From Lentinus brumalis (taxonomy: Eukaryota > Basidiomycota > Agaricomycetes > Polyporales > Polyporaceae), in the NCBI GenBank assembly GCA_001792895.1, contig MARA01000042.1, positions 186,001-250,000 of the forward strand: a stretch of DNA of 64,000 bases, read 5' to 3'. Made by a program: the position numbers and the translations under genes. This document shows positions 33,546-44,908 of this stretch, in pieces. The number at the start of each line of letters is the position of its first letter. Position 1 is the first letter of the stretch. The notes beneath the pieces are model-generated. The model was not told where the DNA came from and searched no databases. It was given only the letters and a program-made list of their open reading frames with translations.

Positions 33546-34646
33546 TCACAGGTATTCTTTCACCTGATCTTCCAGCCAGCTCCATAGCTTTTCCTGCTCC
33601 TTGACTTCGAGTGCGACACGACTCGGCGATCCCGGACGCGCCCACGGACGCAGATACTGAAAGATGTCAGTCAGTCAGCGCATTCTCTGGGGTGCGCGTT
33701 GATCACACCTTGTGCTCTACAGCCTCGGGAGCAGTCCCGGCATAGAGAGGGGTGATGGCCCCGTACGGTGTTGGGTATTCGAATATCCAGTGCTACGTCC
33801 ACGTCAGTTCGCGCGACTGCTCATTCCTACAACAGACACGCACCCAGAGCCTCATGTACCATGTCTGCTTGTCCCGGAAGATCTCGGTACTGATGTTACC
33901 AGGGTGCAGCGCAATACTGACGACGCCTTCGCCACGCTCCTTCGCCCGGTTCGCGATGTATACGGACAGCATGATCTGCGCAAGCTTCGCCTCTCCATAG
34001 AGCGCGTACAGCCCCATCCTGCGGCGCTCAGGCCCGTCTGTGAAGGTCGAGTAGTTGAGACGGCCACCGGGAACTTGGTGATGGAGGAACGAAGCGGTCC
34101 ACACGATGCGTGCTGGACCGGGAGTAGGCGCAGCTACGAGTAGCGGGTACAGGAGCCGGAGGAAGAGGTGATGCCCAATGACGGATGTGCCAAAGGTAAG
34201 GTCGTAGCCTTGCTTCGTGAGAGCATCTATGGGAGGGAACATGACGCCTGCATTGAGGTATAGGATATCGATGTGCGACTCTATCCTATCCAGCAGCGGT
34301 CAGTACGAGAGCGCATCTCCGCACGCGATGCATCAAGCACTCACTTTGAGAAGGCCTGGGCAGACTCCCGGACCTTAACGAGGTCGCTCAAGTCGAGCTG
34401 CAGGAACTCAGCCTTGTTTCCGGTTTCTTCGGCCAACGCCTCGATGGCCTCTTGCGCTCTGTCCGCTGACCGAGTCGCGATGTAGACTTTGGCGTTCTTA
34501 CTGAGAAGCGCCTTGGTGATCTCGCGACCTATTCCCGCGTTCCCGCCAGTAACGAGGACAACTTTCTCTGTGAGGTCAGGCGCATCTTCTGGCCGCCATG
34601 TTGGTGGAGGGGGGAACGACTCTTGAAGCCACTGGAGGACTGACAT
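33546..34646 (-). CDS. Short-chain dehydrogenase/reductase, copy 2
   Basis: Four exons (34345-34646, 33844-34285, 33709-33792, 33546-33656) give 312 residues. The start MSVLQWLQES leads to the Rossmann TGGNAGIG cofactor motif near residue 33. The family NAG motif (LNAG), catalytic Ser (WTASFLHHQ) and YGEAK (YxxxK) follow, then PGNIS. This is a classical SDR of the WWOX/retinol-dehydrogenase-like group, which oxidises or reduces alcohols and ketones with NAD(P); the substrate is not known. The intron positions match those of copy 3 and of the broken copy at 8.2 kb. It lies head to tail with copy 3, 425 bases apart, a tandem duplicate. No transmembrane segment stands out. Confidence 0.93.
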
Positions 34647-35071
34647 GGCTCGAAATCCTGAGGGTGAGAACTACAGCGCAATATATAGGGAGCAGGCTGT
34701 GGGCTCCGTGATTCTCGGACCCGTACTACATACATGCTTTGATTTCGTGGTAGTTGAAATCACGTACTAGGTATGTATCGGGAAGGGCGTAGAATCATCA
34801 CCAGGGAGATCATCAGGAGACCGTCAAGAGTAGGGGTGATGGTCAGAGGAGCGGCATCACTGAAGATGAGACACTACTCACTATGCGAGAAGCAGGCATT
34901 CGTTGACCCATGCATGTAGAGCCGGTCTGTAGTGACGGCACACCGTTAATGAGTCAAGCTCAAGCCCCATGTATCACTTTCCTCTGACAGTTCTCTTTTG
35001 TTTCGCAATACTTACGCGATGAGCATCACAACGAAGTGAGAATTTGGGGAACACAATCTCAATCGATCTGC
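34647..35071. other. Intergenic stretch between the tandem SDR genes
   Basis: No gene was seen. It contains the promoter of SDR copy 2 and the 3' end of copy 3. Confidence 0.5.
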
Positions 35072-36214
35072 CTACAGGGTGACATACGCCTTCACCTGCG
35101 CCTCCAGCCACGCCCACAGCTTCTCCTGCTCCCTAACGTCCAGAGCGGCGGGATTCGGATCTGCACGACGAGTCCAAGGACGCAGATACTGTGATGTATA
35201 TCAGCATGGGTTCTGGGGAGCCGCTCGCTACTCCGAGAGCTCACCTTGCCGTTATGTTCGAGTGCCTCCGGAACCGTACCAGCATAGAGAGGCGTGATAG
35301 CCCCATAGGCCGTCGGGTACATGATGAAACGTTCCTGCAATCGCACCCGTCAGCCACCCCCGACAAGGAGGTTGCCAAGGACAGACATACCCAAAGACGC
35401 AAGTACCAAGCTTTGTCCCCTCTGAAGATCTCGCTCTGTATGTTCCCTGGGTCGACCGCGAAGCTCACGACGTCCTCGCCGGCCTCCGCCGCGCGCTTGG
35501 CCAGGTACGCAGAGAGCGTGATCTGCGCGAGCTTGCTCTGTGCGTACATCGCGAACATCCCGCGCTTCACGTTTCGCCGTGCTGGTCCATCCGTGAACGT
35601 AGAGTAACTGAGCTTGCCGCCTGGCACGAGGTAATTTGCGAACCCGCTGACCCAGACAACGCGTGCGGGGTCGGGAGAGCCGGGGCGATGAGAGACGGAG
35701 TCGAGCAGGGGGTAGAGCAGTTGGAGGAACAAGAAGTGCCCGATGACGTTGGTGCCGAACGTGAGGTCGTAACTTTGTGCAGTAAGCTCGTCGATGGGTG
35801 GGAGCATGAGGCCTGCGTTGAGATACAAAACGTCTATGTGAGACTCTCGACTGCAAAACCCGCGTCAGCACGTGAACTTCGATGAGAGGACGCAATGGAC
35901 GTTACTGACCGCTTGAACTCCTGCGCAGCTACCCTGACAGCATCGAGGTCGCTCAGATCGAGCTGCAGAAACTCGGCCGTCTTGCCGGTCTCTGCTTTCA
36001 GAAGCTTGATCGCCTCTCGAGCTTTGACTGGGGACCGAGCGGCGAGGTATACGCGGGCGTTCTTGCGCAGGAGCTCTTTGACGATCTCGCGGCCAATTCC
36101 TGCGTTTCCACCTGTGACGAGGACGACCTTGCTCGATAGGTCTAGCATGTCGGCCGGGTGCCAAGTCGGAGCGGGAGGAAAGGCCTGTTGAACCCACTGG
36201 ATGAAGAGGGACAT
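35072..36214 (-). CDS. Short-chain dehydrogenase/reductase, copy 3
   Basis: Four exons (35910-36214, 35391-35850, 35245-35334, 35072-35188) give 323 residues. The start ATG at 36214 reads MSLFIQWVQQ, matching the other copies; a longer reading upstream has no support in the paralogues. It has the TGGNAGIG cofactor loop, ARSPVKARE (basic residues after strand 2, compatible with NADP), LNAG, the catalytic Ser in VSGFANYL and YAQSK. The C-terminus YLRPWTRRAD...WAWLEAQV is shared with the other two. It is closer to the broken copy at 8.2 kb than copy 2 is, judging by the MSL.IRW/IQW start and the RNVKRGMF/RNVSRGMF stretch. No lesion seen. Confidence 0.93.
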
Positions 36215-36864
36215 GTCGCGCTGACGTCGCAATGGGGTGGTGGTGCTAAGTACAACGACAGAACTCACTGAGGGTTATATACCGCTGCGAGCGTTCGCCC
36301 GTATGCGGTCCGTGAAATACGGAGAGCACCATGCTCACTCGAACTTGAATTTGTCGTGTGTCAGGGATAGTCTGCTGAGTGATATGCCTCGTCCGAGAAA
36401 CTCGGACTCCCGGCGCCTCGCCATACATCGCTCCACACTTCAGCAGTTCGAGATGCAATGTCCTGTCTCGATGAGTGACTCTGTAGTACTGGGGAGGAGA
36501 CGGACCAACCTACGTGCATTTAGTTGCTGCAGCTGAATCAGCAGCCAAAAGCCGTCCCTGAGACGCAACTGGACAGGGAACGATTGACACGGACCTTAGC
36601 ATGATTACAGGACGTCGGCTTGATGCCGACTCTGAGTGTCGCGTACTCGAGCATGTCACGCTGTGCCGTGCCAATACATATTCACCGGCATCACCAAAGT
36701 ACAGCCAGTCGGCACCTTGACGCGGACGACATTATCCGAACCGCAAGCCTACCGCGAAGGAGAACTGGGGTGCATTACGCTCGCTCATAGACTACGTTTG
36801 CCACGCCAGTCATTTCGAGCCCGAGCCGTCCTATACACGAGGATCAGAGCCAGGTCGGAATGAA
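36215..36864. other. Intergenic stretch, nothing recognised
   Basis: This lies between the SDR copy 3 start and the Qri7 stop. No ORF with family resemblance and no repeat was seen. Confidence 0.5.
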
Positions 36865-38378
36865 TCACGCACCCTGCCTTAACTCCCCTTGCCCTTCAAG
36901 CTCCTCGAGACTCCACTTCGGCCGTGACTCGATCGAGTACTCGTCTGTGTCGCCAGTCAGGAAGCGGTCCATGGCTGCCCACGCGATCATCGCCGCGTTG
37001 TCTATTCGTCATACACGTCAATCTTTGTCCGAGGTCGTGGCGGTAGTCGACGTACCTGTACACAGATGAGGCGGCGGGAACACGAGCTCGACGCGCTCAT
37101 CCGGACTCTCCGCGTCCAGACACGCTCGTAACCTGGAGGATCCCATCTCAACAGACGCCTCCGCCTTCGAGTCGAATCAGTTGTCACGTACCTCTCCCGC
37201 AAAAAAGAGTTGCTCGCGACTCCTCCGCTCACGACGAGATGGCGTACACTGATCCCCTTCTGAGCGCACTCGCGCATCCCCAGCACAAGCTTGTCCTCGA
37301 GCTGCCCGACTGCCGCCTTCTGGAAGCTCCGCGCGACGCCTAGCTTCGTCCGTTCGTCGATCTCGCCCCGCCGCGCGTCCAGGAAGCGCTCCACGGTCGA
37401 GTGCAACCCGGTATAGGAGAATGCGAGGCGGCCGCGCATCGGCCGTGGCATGTGGATCTCGGGTACGTCTTGATCTCCAGCGGCGGGACCGGAAGTGCAG
37501 AATCGCTCGAGCGCGGCACCGGGCGCACGTCCCGAGTATGGGATCTGGAGGAGCTTGGCCACCTTGTCGTACGCGTTGCCGATGCTCTCATCGAGGGACG
37601 TCGCCAGGATGCGAAAGGCCGCGGGGGAGGTGGCGAGGAGCAGAAGGGTGTGTCCCCCGGATACGAGGAGGGTGAGGAATGGGAATGTTGGGAGTGCGTC
37701 CGCGGGGGAAGTGAGGAAGGGCGTGAGCGCATGCGCTTGCTGTCGAGAGCAGGGGATGATGCGTTACCACGGCGCAGATTGATGATGGGGGCAGAGAGAG
37801 AACATACCATATGATGTACGCCAACTAGCGGTTTGTTCACAGCTGCGGCGAGAGTGCGTGCAGCGTTGCCGCAGACACTGAGGCATCCGGGAATGCCTGC
37901 ACACCATGAGTACTGGCACAACAGGAGAGGCATGACGCGACGTACCCGGACCACGCGTGAACGCAATACCATCAACATCGCCGATGCTAAGGTTCGCCTC
38001 CCTCAACGCTCTCTGGACCGCTCCTGGCTACGCGGGGGAAATGAATGGCAGACATCGACGCGGTGACGCGAGAACTTGCCATGTTGCGCTGGTGCGCGTG
38101 CAGCGCGACAAAAGGATGTATCCCGCCATATTCCTCAAGACTGGTTTGCGTGTCAAAAACCGCATGCGCTTTCAAGTCATCGAACGAACGTACAAGGCTT
38201 GCTGGTTGATCACAACGTTGGAAAGTATTTTCCTGTCCGAAGTGACAACGGCAGCACAAGTGTCGTCCGCTGAGGACTCTAGCGCAAGCACAGTCAACCT
38301 CCGAGAGTATCCATGATGCAGCGAGCATGTTGTGAGCGAGCTAGAGAGACGAGTGCGCAGAAGGGTAACATGGCGCAT
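36865..38378 (-). CDS. QRI7: Mitochondrial tRNA N6-adenosine threonylcarbamoyltransferase (Qri7/OSGEPL1)
   Basis: Qri7 transfers threonylcarbamoyl to A37 of ANN-decoding mitochondrial tRNAs. The start MRHVTLLRTRLSSSLTT is a basic, Ser/Thr-rich targeting signal. The ASKHA-fold core follows: LALESSADDTCAAVV, EEYGGIHPFVALHAHQRN, GIAFTRGPG, VGVHHMQAHAL (His-x3-His metal site), LLVSGGHT, IGNAYDKVAKLL, FSYTGLHS, VSGGVASN and DNAAMIAWAA. The tail WSLEELEGQGELRQGA ends at TGA 36865-36867. At least seven short introns are needed, and one (after AHQRNMA, near 38085) appears to use a GTTCTC donor. All catalytic and metal motifs seem present. It is a conserved housekeeping gene marking the left border of the HET array. 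Confidence 0.92.
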
Positions 38379-39204
38379 GGACGTCGAGAGCAAGGTGTGG
38401 CAGCGCCGACGAATTCGAGTCTCTTCCTCCTCAACGTCCATCTTGTCGGGCCTCGGTATACCTTCGTTCCTTCTACATCCACACGACGGCACGGTCTCCA
38501 AAATGCGGCGCGTGCCAGATCAACTCATCGAAGACGTGACAGACGTAACTAATTATGCAAGCACGCTGGTACGGAAGCTCGCGTAGCGAGGACCAGCCAA
38601 TATTACACTGCGCAAGTATGGTTTACGTGAACCACAAACCTACCAGTACGCAATGGTCGGAAAGGAAAGGGGAAAGGTAAGTTGTCGATCAGCAGAGAGT
38701 ATGTACTTCCTCACGGAAACTCTTGCAGGACACAGTGCTTGTTCGCAGTCCATGACCGCCATGAGCAACCCAACCCCAACAAACATGCCCAATTGACCCC
38801 TCCAAACACTATGCTGATACGCTTTGGTTCGTGTCTTCTTCCTCGAGTCACACAGCAACGTACTGATGTTCGTCTCGTCCAGGTGGACGCATGAATGTGA
38901 CAGAGGAGGCAGTGCCGGAGTCTCGTGGTACGAGAGAAGTTAACGCGAACTCTCCGCAGCTCTCTGCACCCACCCTTCTCACGACACTATCGATCGTCGA
39001 GGTGTCTTCGACATCGCGGTTCCCGCCCTCTCCTGCTCAGAGCTATCTGCATCACAGCCTCTCTACCACCCTGTAGGCTCAGGGTCGTCTCCTTGGTCAT
39101 TTTGGTGTCCATTAGCTTGACATCCTCTTGTCCTTCTTGAAGGTGCGAGCCACTCCCGCGCTGATGCAGGCATCATGTCGTAACCAGTATGCGCAGAGCT
39201 CCCT
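38379..39204. other. Intergenic stretch between Qri7 and the first HET gene
   Basis: No gene was recognised. It must contain both divergent promoters. Confidence 0.5.
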
Positions 39205-41080
39205 ATGTGGCTTCTGAGCACTGACCGTGCCGAGCTACATTTCTTCGCCTCACCCGAGGAGGTCCCGGATGGCTACGCAGCACTTTCGCACGTCTGGGAC
39301 GGCGAGGAGCAGTCGTTCCAAGACGTCCGGAGGATCCACAGGAAATGCACCAAGAAAGGCAAGAAGCCCCGCGATTTCGTATGCGAGAAGATCAGACGGT
39401 GCTGCGAGCTTGCGGAGATTCATGGCTACAAGTGGGTATGGATCGACATCTGCTGCATCGACAAGACGAGCAGCGCGGAGCTCTCGGAGGCGATCAACTC
39501 TATGTTCCGATACTACGCCCTCGCAGACATCTGTTACGGTTACCTGCGGGATGTCCCCTTCCTCGCGGATGTTCTTGGTGCAGATGCGGCGTGCTTTGTA
39601 GGGGCCAAGTGGTTCAGAAGAGGTTGGACACTCCAGGAGCTCATAGCCCCCAAATTCTTCCTCTTCGTATCCCAATCCTGGCAGGTTCTGGGAACCAAGG
39701 CTGACTTCGCAGAGCTGATAGAAGACTGGTCGCATATTCCTGCGGCTGTGCTACGGTTCGAGGTTAGCCACACCGAGTACAGCATCGCTCAGCGAATGTC
39801 TTGGTTCGGCGCAGGTCGAGAGACGACACGGCTGGAGGATGAAGCGTACTGCCTGCTGGGTCTGTTCGATATTCACATGCCGCCACTGTACAGCGAGGGG
39901 AGGAACGCGTTCCGTCGTCTGCAAGAGGAGATCATGAAGCAGTCGGGTGACACGACACTCTTCGCATGGGAAGACTCTAGGTTGAATGATGAGATGCAAT
40001 CTTGTCTCTTCGCGCCTTCGCCCTCAGCATTCAGACTCGGGAACATAATGTACACGCCTCCAAAGAGCGCTCAAGGGGAAGACCATTCCGCGCACAAGGT
40101 GAGTCAAAGAGTGTCAAATGAGTCCTGCGTAGTCGCTGACAACGTAACAGGAGCAAGCCTCCGAGTCACGAGGCGGGATTGTCAACGACATGTCGTTCTC
40201 CGTCATCCCGCATGGCATCCTGGCCTGCATACCCATATACAAGCTGCGCGGAGACGCCATCTTTTGCGACTTCTACTGGTCCACTGATCGGAGTCATGGG
40301 CGTGACGCCGCTGTGCTCTACCTTGAGAAGGATCCTCATAGCCAGGCAGGCTCATCTGCCCGCCCTTCGTACCGTGTTTGTCGCGGCCTTTCCCGTGTTC
40401 GCTGGACAGGGCCCCGCGGTTGTCTTAATAGCGACACCGGCGAATACGTGGTCCACGGTGAGACGGTGCGTGCATCGTGGCAGGAAGTTATCATCCGCCA
40501 TCGACCTCCACCACATCGGCTCCCTGGCCAGCTCTCAGATCCGCGCACAGCCTTCATCCGACCAATGCCGATGCAGCTTACCCTCGACTCGCCATTCCGC
40601 TTCGGCCCGGGTCACATCCGGAAGTTCATGCGCGAGTTTGCGGCGGACAGCGTGTACGTTTCGGTCGCTGAGCCTCAGTCTCACTCGATGACCGACTTTG
40701 ATGTCTCAATCACGTACGTCTTCGAACGCTCCTCCTCCGAGTTCATCATCATCCAAGTCGGGCAATGTCAAAAGGATTGGCTGCCTGGGGATGACCCTCG
40801 ACCGGCTCCTGGACCCATATGGGCGAAAGCTAGCGGCGTCGCGACGTTGACATCATCACTGCAGGCGAAAGAGGAGGCTATGCAGCTTTCCAAGGACAAT
40901 TCACACGACTGCCTTGAGAACCACGTCTCGCGATGGCCAGGTCTCCGAAGGACGTTCCACCTAGACGTTCCTTGGTACCATCTATCCACCATGCCGCCGG
41001 TGATTCTGACCTTTACGCCTTGCCCAATCAACCCCGAACGGACGCTTATCCTGGACGCTTCCCTCGATGTCGAGGAGTAA
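39205..41080 (+). CDS. HET-domain protein 1 of the array
   Basis: Two exons (39205-40098, 40151-41080) give 607 residues. The HET domain (heterokaryon incompatibility) starts at once: MWLLSTDRAEL, then GYAALSHVW (box 1), WVWIDICCIDKTSSAELSEAINSM (box 2), and RGWTLQELIAP (box 3). The family is known to trigger cell death on fusion of unlike mycelia. After box 3 come helices with SIAQRMSWFG, EDEAYCLLGLFDIHMPPLY and AFRRLQEEIMKQ. Exon 2 is a beta-type region common to all five genes (SVIPHGILA; IIRHRPPPHRLPGQL; HDCLENHVSRWPGL; TPCPINPERTLILDAS) with no domain name I know. No NACHT, WD40 or ankyrin part is present. No lesion was seen. This is the left end of the array. Confidence 0.92.
39556..39609 (+). 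other. Length-variable segment of HET gene 1
   Basis: Eighteen codons between the conserved YGYLRDV and WFRRGWTLQEL. The same interval differs in length and sequence in each of the five genes. Confidence 0.7.
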
Positions 41081-42112
41081 GTACGACCAATCGAGGGAGA
41101 GCTCTTGATGCGACACGGAGCACTTCCGGACGGTCATTGCGAACGGGATGTGGACCGACCTGCTATAGCGGCGGGACACGAGCTGTACGTTCTCTGTGGC
41201 CGACCACGCCCGCAGCCTTCGAACACGTACTGTCCGCCCGCCCACTGAAGTCGCTGAGTCGGAGAGCACACTGCCGCACCCTAATCCCCGCTGCTCCCGC
41301 TCGCGCATCCCCAGCTGCGCAACCGCTGCCTTTTGTCGACCGAACTTCTTCCAGTCCATTGCAGCCAGGCGTACATTCAACGAAGACTCGTACGAAGCAT
41401 GGACGGTGCGAACGACGAACGAGGGGAACGGCGGGAGCGGAGCGGAGGAAGGGTGTGGTACACAGACAAGTCGAAGCGGGCTCATGAGCTGAATCACTCG
41501 CTGTCTGGACGTGTCGGTATGACGGACCCATGCTATCTATCGTGCCCAACATGACTAGTGACTGTCCAACGAAGTCGCACCCGCCGTTGATTTTGGTGCC
41601 CTGATGAAGTGCGCTGTGCATTTTCTCGCTCTCTCTGGCGCCGCTTGATGACTCTGAGGCCGTGCCCCATATCAAAGCCAAATTGCTAGCACGACGGATA
41701 GCTCCGAGGAATTCCGGGGGCTTACTTATCTAACAGGAAACCGAAGAAAGCATGCCGCAGCGCCGTAAGGTTCATTCTGCTGCACTGCCTCTGCCTGGCG
41801 CGATACGACGTCTATCCTCCTCTATCCTCCCTTAACCTCGCGACAATACGCAATACGCTCACGGCATTGGACCGGACAACTGTTGGTGGACTGTGCACAC
41901 CTCAAACCAAACCCCCTCCCCTCTCCCTCTCCCTCCCCATCCCGTCCCTTTCCGTCCCCCGACCTATCCCCGCGCTCTTCAGAACCACTGAGCTGCGTCC
42001 CCGGACCCCGCGCTGGTCTCGATTAGTGTTCTGACAGCTGGCTCAAAGGTGTGTAGTCGAAGGCGATGGTTGTCGCTGCATCGTTCCTTGACGACAATTC
42101 ACAGAGCGGCTG
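41081..42112. other. Spacer between HET genes 1 and 2
   Basis: No intact gene was seen. Bases 41905-41960 are a C/T-rich tract (CCCTCTCCCTCTCCCTCC and similar) of the kind common in fungal core promoters, about 150 bases before the start of HET gene 2. Confidence 0.55.
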
Positions 42113-44122
42113 ATGTGGTTCCTCAGTACCGACCGCGCCGAGCTCAACTTCTTCCCTTCCCCAGAGAACGTCCCGGACGGCTACGCAGCCCTATCGCACG
42201 TCTGGGATAAGGAGGAGCAGTCGTTCCAGGACGTCCGGAAGATCCAGGAGAACTGCACGAAGGACGGCACAAATCCCCGCGATTTCGTGTGCGAAAAGAT
42301 CCGGAAGTGCTGCGAGCTTGCGGAGAGTCATGGCTATAGGTGGGTGTGGATCGATACGTGCTGCATCGACAAGACGAGCAGCGCCGAGCTCTCCGAGGCC
42401 ATCAACTCGATGTTCCGCTACTATGCCCTCGCAGGTATCTGCTATGGATACTTGCGGGATGTCTCCGCTACGCACGAACCAGGCGACGTCGGGAAGGACT
42501 ACATATCGGACAGGGCTGACGGAGCGGGAGACTGGGACGCATTTAGACTCTATCGTGGACGGTACGATCACGTTCTGAACGCTCGATGGTTCCAGCGAGG
42601 GTGGACGCTGCAGGAGCTCATTGCGCCCCGCCTCTTTCTCATCCTCGATAATGCTTGGCGAGTGCTAGGAACGAAAGCTGGCTTTGCGGAGTTATTGGAA
42701 CATGAGTTTGGCATTCCCGCGGCCGTGCTCCGCCTCGAGATCAGCCACACCGAGTTCAGTATCGCACAACGCATGTCTTGGTTCGGATGGCGGGAAACCA
42801 CACGTCCGGAGGACGAGGCGTACTGTCTCCTTGGTCTCTTCAACATCCACATGCCTCCTCTTTACGGAGAGGGGAGGCATGCGTTCCGGCGACTGCAGGA
42901 GGAGATCATGAAGCAGTCGGCAGACACGACACTTTTCGCATGGGATGGAGCTACAGCACGGAATTGGCAAGACTACTCTTGTCTATTTGCTGTGTCGCCC
43001 ACATCATTCTCGGGGAGCGGCGAGATCACATACGGGCCTCCACTACACCCACATGGGCACCGAACCTTCAACGTGAGTCGAGATGTATCGCTTGATAGCG
43101 TAATTTCGCTGATGAGCAGGCAGGATTCCGCCCTCAATTTACGGGGTAGCCTTGCCACCGATGTCAGGTTGAACATAACCCCGCACGGTATCTTGGCCTA
43201 CCTTCCCATCGTGGTTGAGGAAGTTGCAGGCGAAGCTCTGGTGTGCGCAGACCTGTGCTGGTATCGAGGCCGCTGCGCCCGTGGCTTGCTGCCGCTCTGC
43301 CTTCAAAATGATCTTGGTGATTCGGAGGCACTCTCTGCTCGCTGGTCATCGTACTGTGTTTGCGATTTCCTTGATGAGCGTATTCTATGGATCCCAGATC
43401 GCCCCAGGAGCAAGAGCGGCGACAACGTGGTTCGGAGAGAAGCAGTGCCGCGCGCATCATGGCAGGAAGTGCTCATCCGACATCAACCTCGACCGCATCG
43501 ACTACCTGGCGAAGTGACAGATTCCGACAGGTACTACATTCCAGCTACCCCAAAGCAACTCCTGTTCGATGCTCCCTTCCGCTTCGACGAGGCTCGTGTC
43601 CGGAGGTTCATGGTCGAGGCCGGGGTGGAACACGTGGATATCCGCAATGCCAACGTGCGGCCCTCCCGGATGGCCGACTCCAGTCTCCCCACAGCGTATC
43701 ATTTCGGTGATCTTCCGCTTACCCTCGTCATCATGGTTGGGCAATGTCGTCAGGAATGGCTGCCCAGGGATTTGTCCCTGCCCGCTCCCATATGGGCGCA
43801 AGTGAGCACTAGGGCCTCATGGTCAGGCAGGGTGGACGAGGCGATCATGAAGCTCCTGGACGACCCTCTACATGACTGCCTCGAGGATCACGTCTCGCTA
43901 TGGCCGGCTCAGCAAAAGACGTTTGTCCTGGACGGCTCGGTGTGGGATGGAAGAGCGGGTGTCGTGACTCTCTCCTTTGCATCTTGTCCATTCAATCCTG
44001 GACGGACACTCGTCATGGACGCCTCGTTCAATCCCTCACGCCATACTCACGGCCATCACGCTGAGCCAGACGACACAACGTGTCCAACGTCTCGACGATC
44101 TTTGACCTCGACCGCCCGGTAA
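42113..44122 (+). CDS. HET-domain protein 2 of the array
   Basis: Two exons (42113-43072, 43124-44122) give 652 residues, the longest of the five. The 51-base intron is in frame, so retention would add 17 residues without a stop. The HET boxes are GYAALSHVW, WVWIDTCCIDKTSSAELSEAIN and RGWTLQELIAP. The variable segment is the longest, 41 codons, and acidic. The shared C-terminal domain shows NITPHGILAYLPI, VLIRHQPRPHRLPGEV, LHDCLEDHVSLWP and FNPGRTLVMDAS. About 27 extra residues rich in His, Thr and Ser follow, with no counterpart in the other copies. It is expected to act in the cytosol as a cell-death effector or regulator, by family. Confidence 0.92.
   Translation: MWFLSTDRAELNFFPSPENVPDGYAALSHVWDKEEQSFQDVRKIQENCTKDGTNPRDFVCEKIRKCCELAESHGYRWVWIDTCCIDKTSSAELSEAINSMFRYYALAGICYGYLRDVSATHEPGDVGKDYISDRADGAGDWDAFRLYRGRYDHVLNARWFQRGWTLQELIAPRLFLILDNAWRVLGTKAGFAELLEHEFGIPAAVLRLEISHTEFSIAQRMSWFGWRETTRPEDEAYCLLGLFNIHMPPLYGEGRHAFRRLQEEIMKQSADTTLFAWDGATARNWQDYSCLFAVSPTSFSGSGEITYGPPLHPHGHRTFNVSRDVSLDSVISLMSRQDSALNLRGSLATDVRLNITPHGILAYLPIVVEEVAGEALVCADLCWYRGRCARGLLPLCLQNDLGDSEALSARWSSYCVCDFLDERILWIPDRPRSKSGDNVVRREAVPRASWQEVLIRHQPRPHRLPGEVTDSDRYYIPATPKQLLFDAPFRFDEARVRRFMVEAGVEHVDIRNANVRPSRMADSSLPTAYHFGDLPLTLVIMVGQCRQEWLPRDLSLPAPIWAQVSTRASWSGRVDEAIMKLLDDPLHDCLEDHVSLWPAQQKTFVLDGSVWDGRAGVVTLSFASCPFNPGRTLVMDASFNPSRHTHGHHAEPDDTTCPTSRRSLTSTAR
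42464..42586 (+). other. Length-variable segment of HET gene 2
   Basis: Forty-one codons, Asp/Gly-rich, between YGYLRDV and WFQRGWTL. This is the longest version in the array. Confidence 0.7.
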
Positions 44123-44908
44123 CTAGCCGGATATCTCACGCGTTTTCAAACCGTCGCTTGACTTCTGGCAGTGTCGATAATCGACTCATCCTCGCGTGAC
44201 GCGTCGACTCGCCCTCCGAGACAGGACCACATGAACCATCGAAGCCGTCCCTTCTCTTCCTCATTCGACATCGACTGCGCCATCTCTGGCATTCCGAATT
44301 TCCACCGCCCCCGATATCAATATCACGACGTTCTAGCCTCACGGATCGAGCTCGTGGACTTGCGATCGTGGACTATTCCGATATATGCTCATGTCAGTTC
44401 GATCCGTATACACTGGACGAGGACAGGCTGCAGCGCGATTCCAGTCTCAATCCCTTGACGGACAGAGATTCCACGTTGACATGACCAAGTTCAACGTATC
44501 ACCCGCTATTCAGTCTGCTGAGTCCCCGAGTCCCGACGACGACTTGACAGAACCCGCATGATGATTGGGACGGTCACCAGACGCTCAGCGCACGCTCTGC
44601 CACGCGCAAGCCACGCGACGTGTTCCAGACTCCAGTCGGGCTCTGCTTACTATCGCGCTCAAAACAACACTTAGTCGTCACAGATACAGCTTGTTTCGCT
44701 CTCGACTGCGTTATCGCCCACTGACTCGCTCGTCCGAGCTGTCACAAGCCGACTGTACCCACCGCAAAACCGAGCGACATCCGGGGCCGGTGCATCTACA
44801 ATAAGTAAACTGCCGTTTCTTGACCAGTTGCAAGGTGCGCGATTACCCGTATGTCGCCCTCGGATCTACATACTCATCGTCCTTGAGCACTGTCTCCAGA
44901 CTGTTCCC
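44123..44908. other. Spacer between HET genes 2 and 3
   Basis: No intact gene was seen. The distal part (44731-44766) carries a block shared with the region upstream of HET gene 4. Confidence 0.5.
44731..44766 (+). promoter_or_regulatory. Upstream block shared by HET genes 3 and 4
   Basis: CGTCCGAGCTGTCACAAGCC and the next 16 bases recur with a few changes at 49535-49570. They sit 178 bases before the start of gene 3 and about 196 before that of gene 4. This is either a conserved promoter element or simply the extent of the duplicated unit. Confidence 0.4.
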
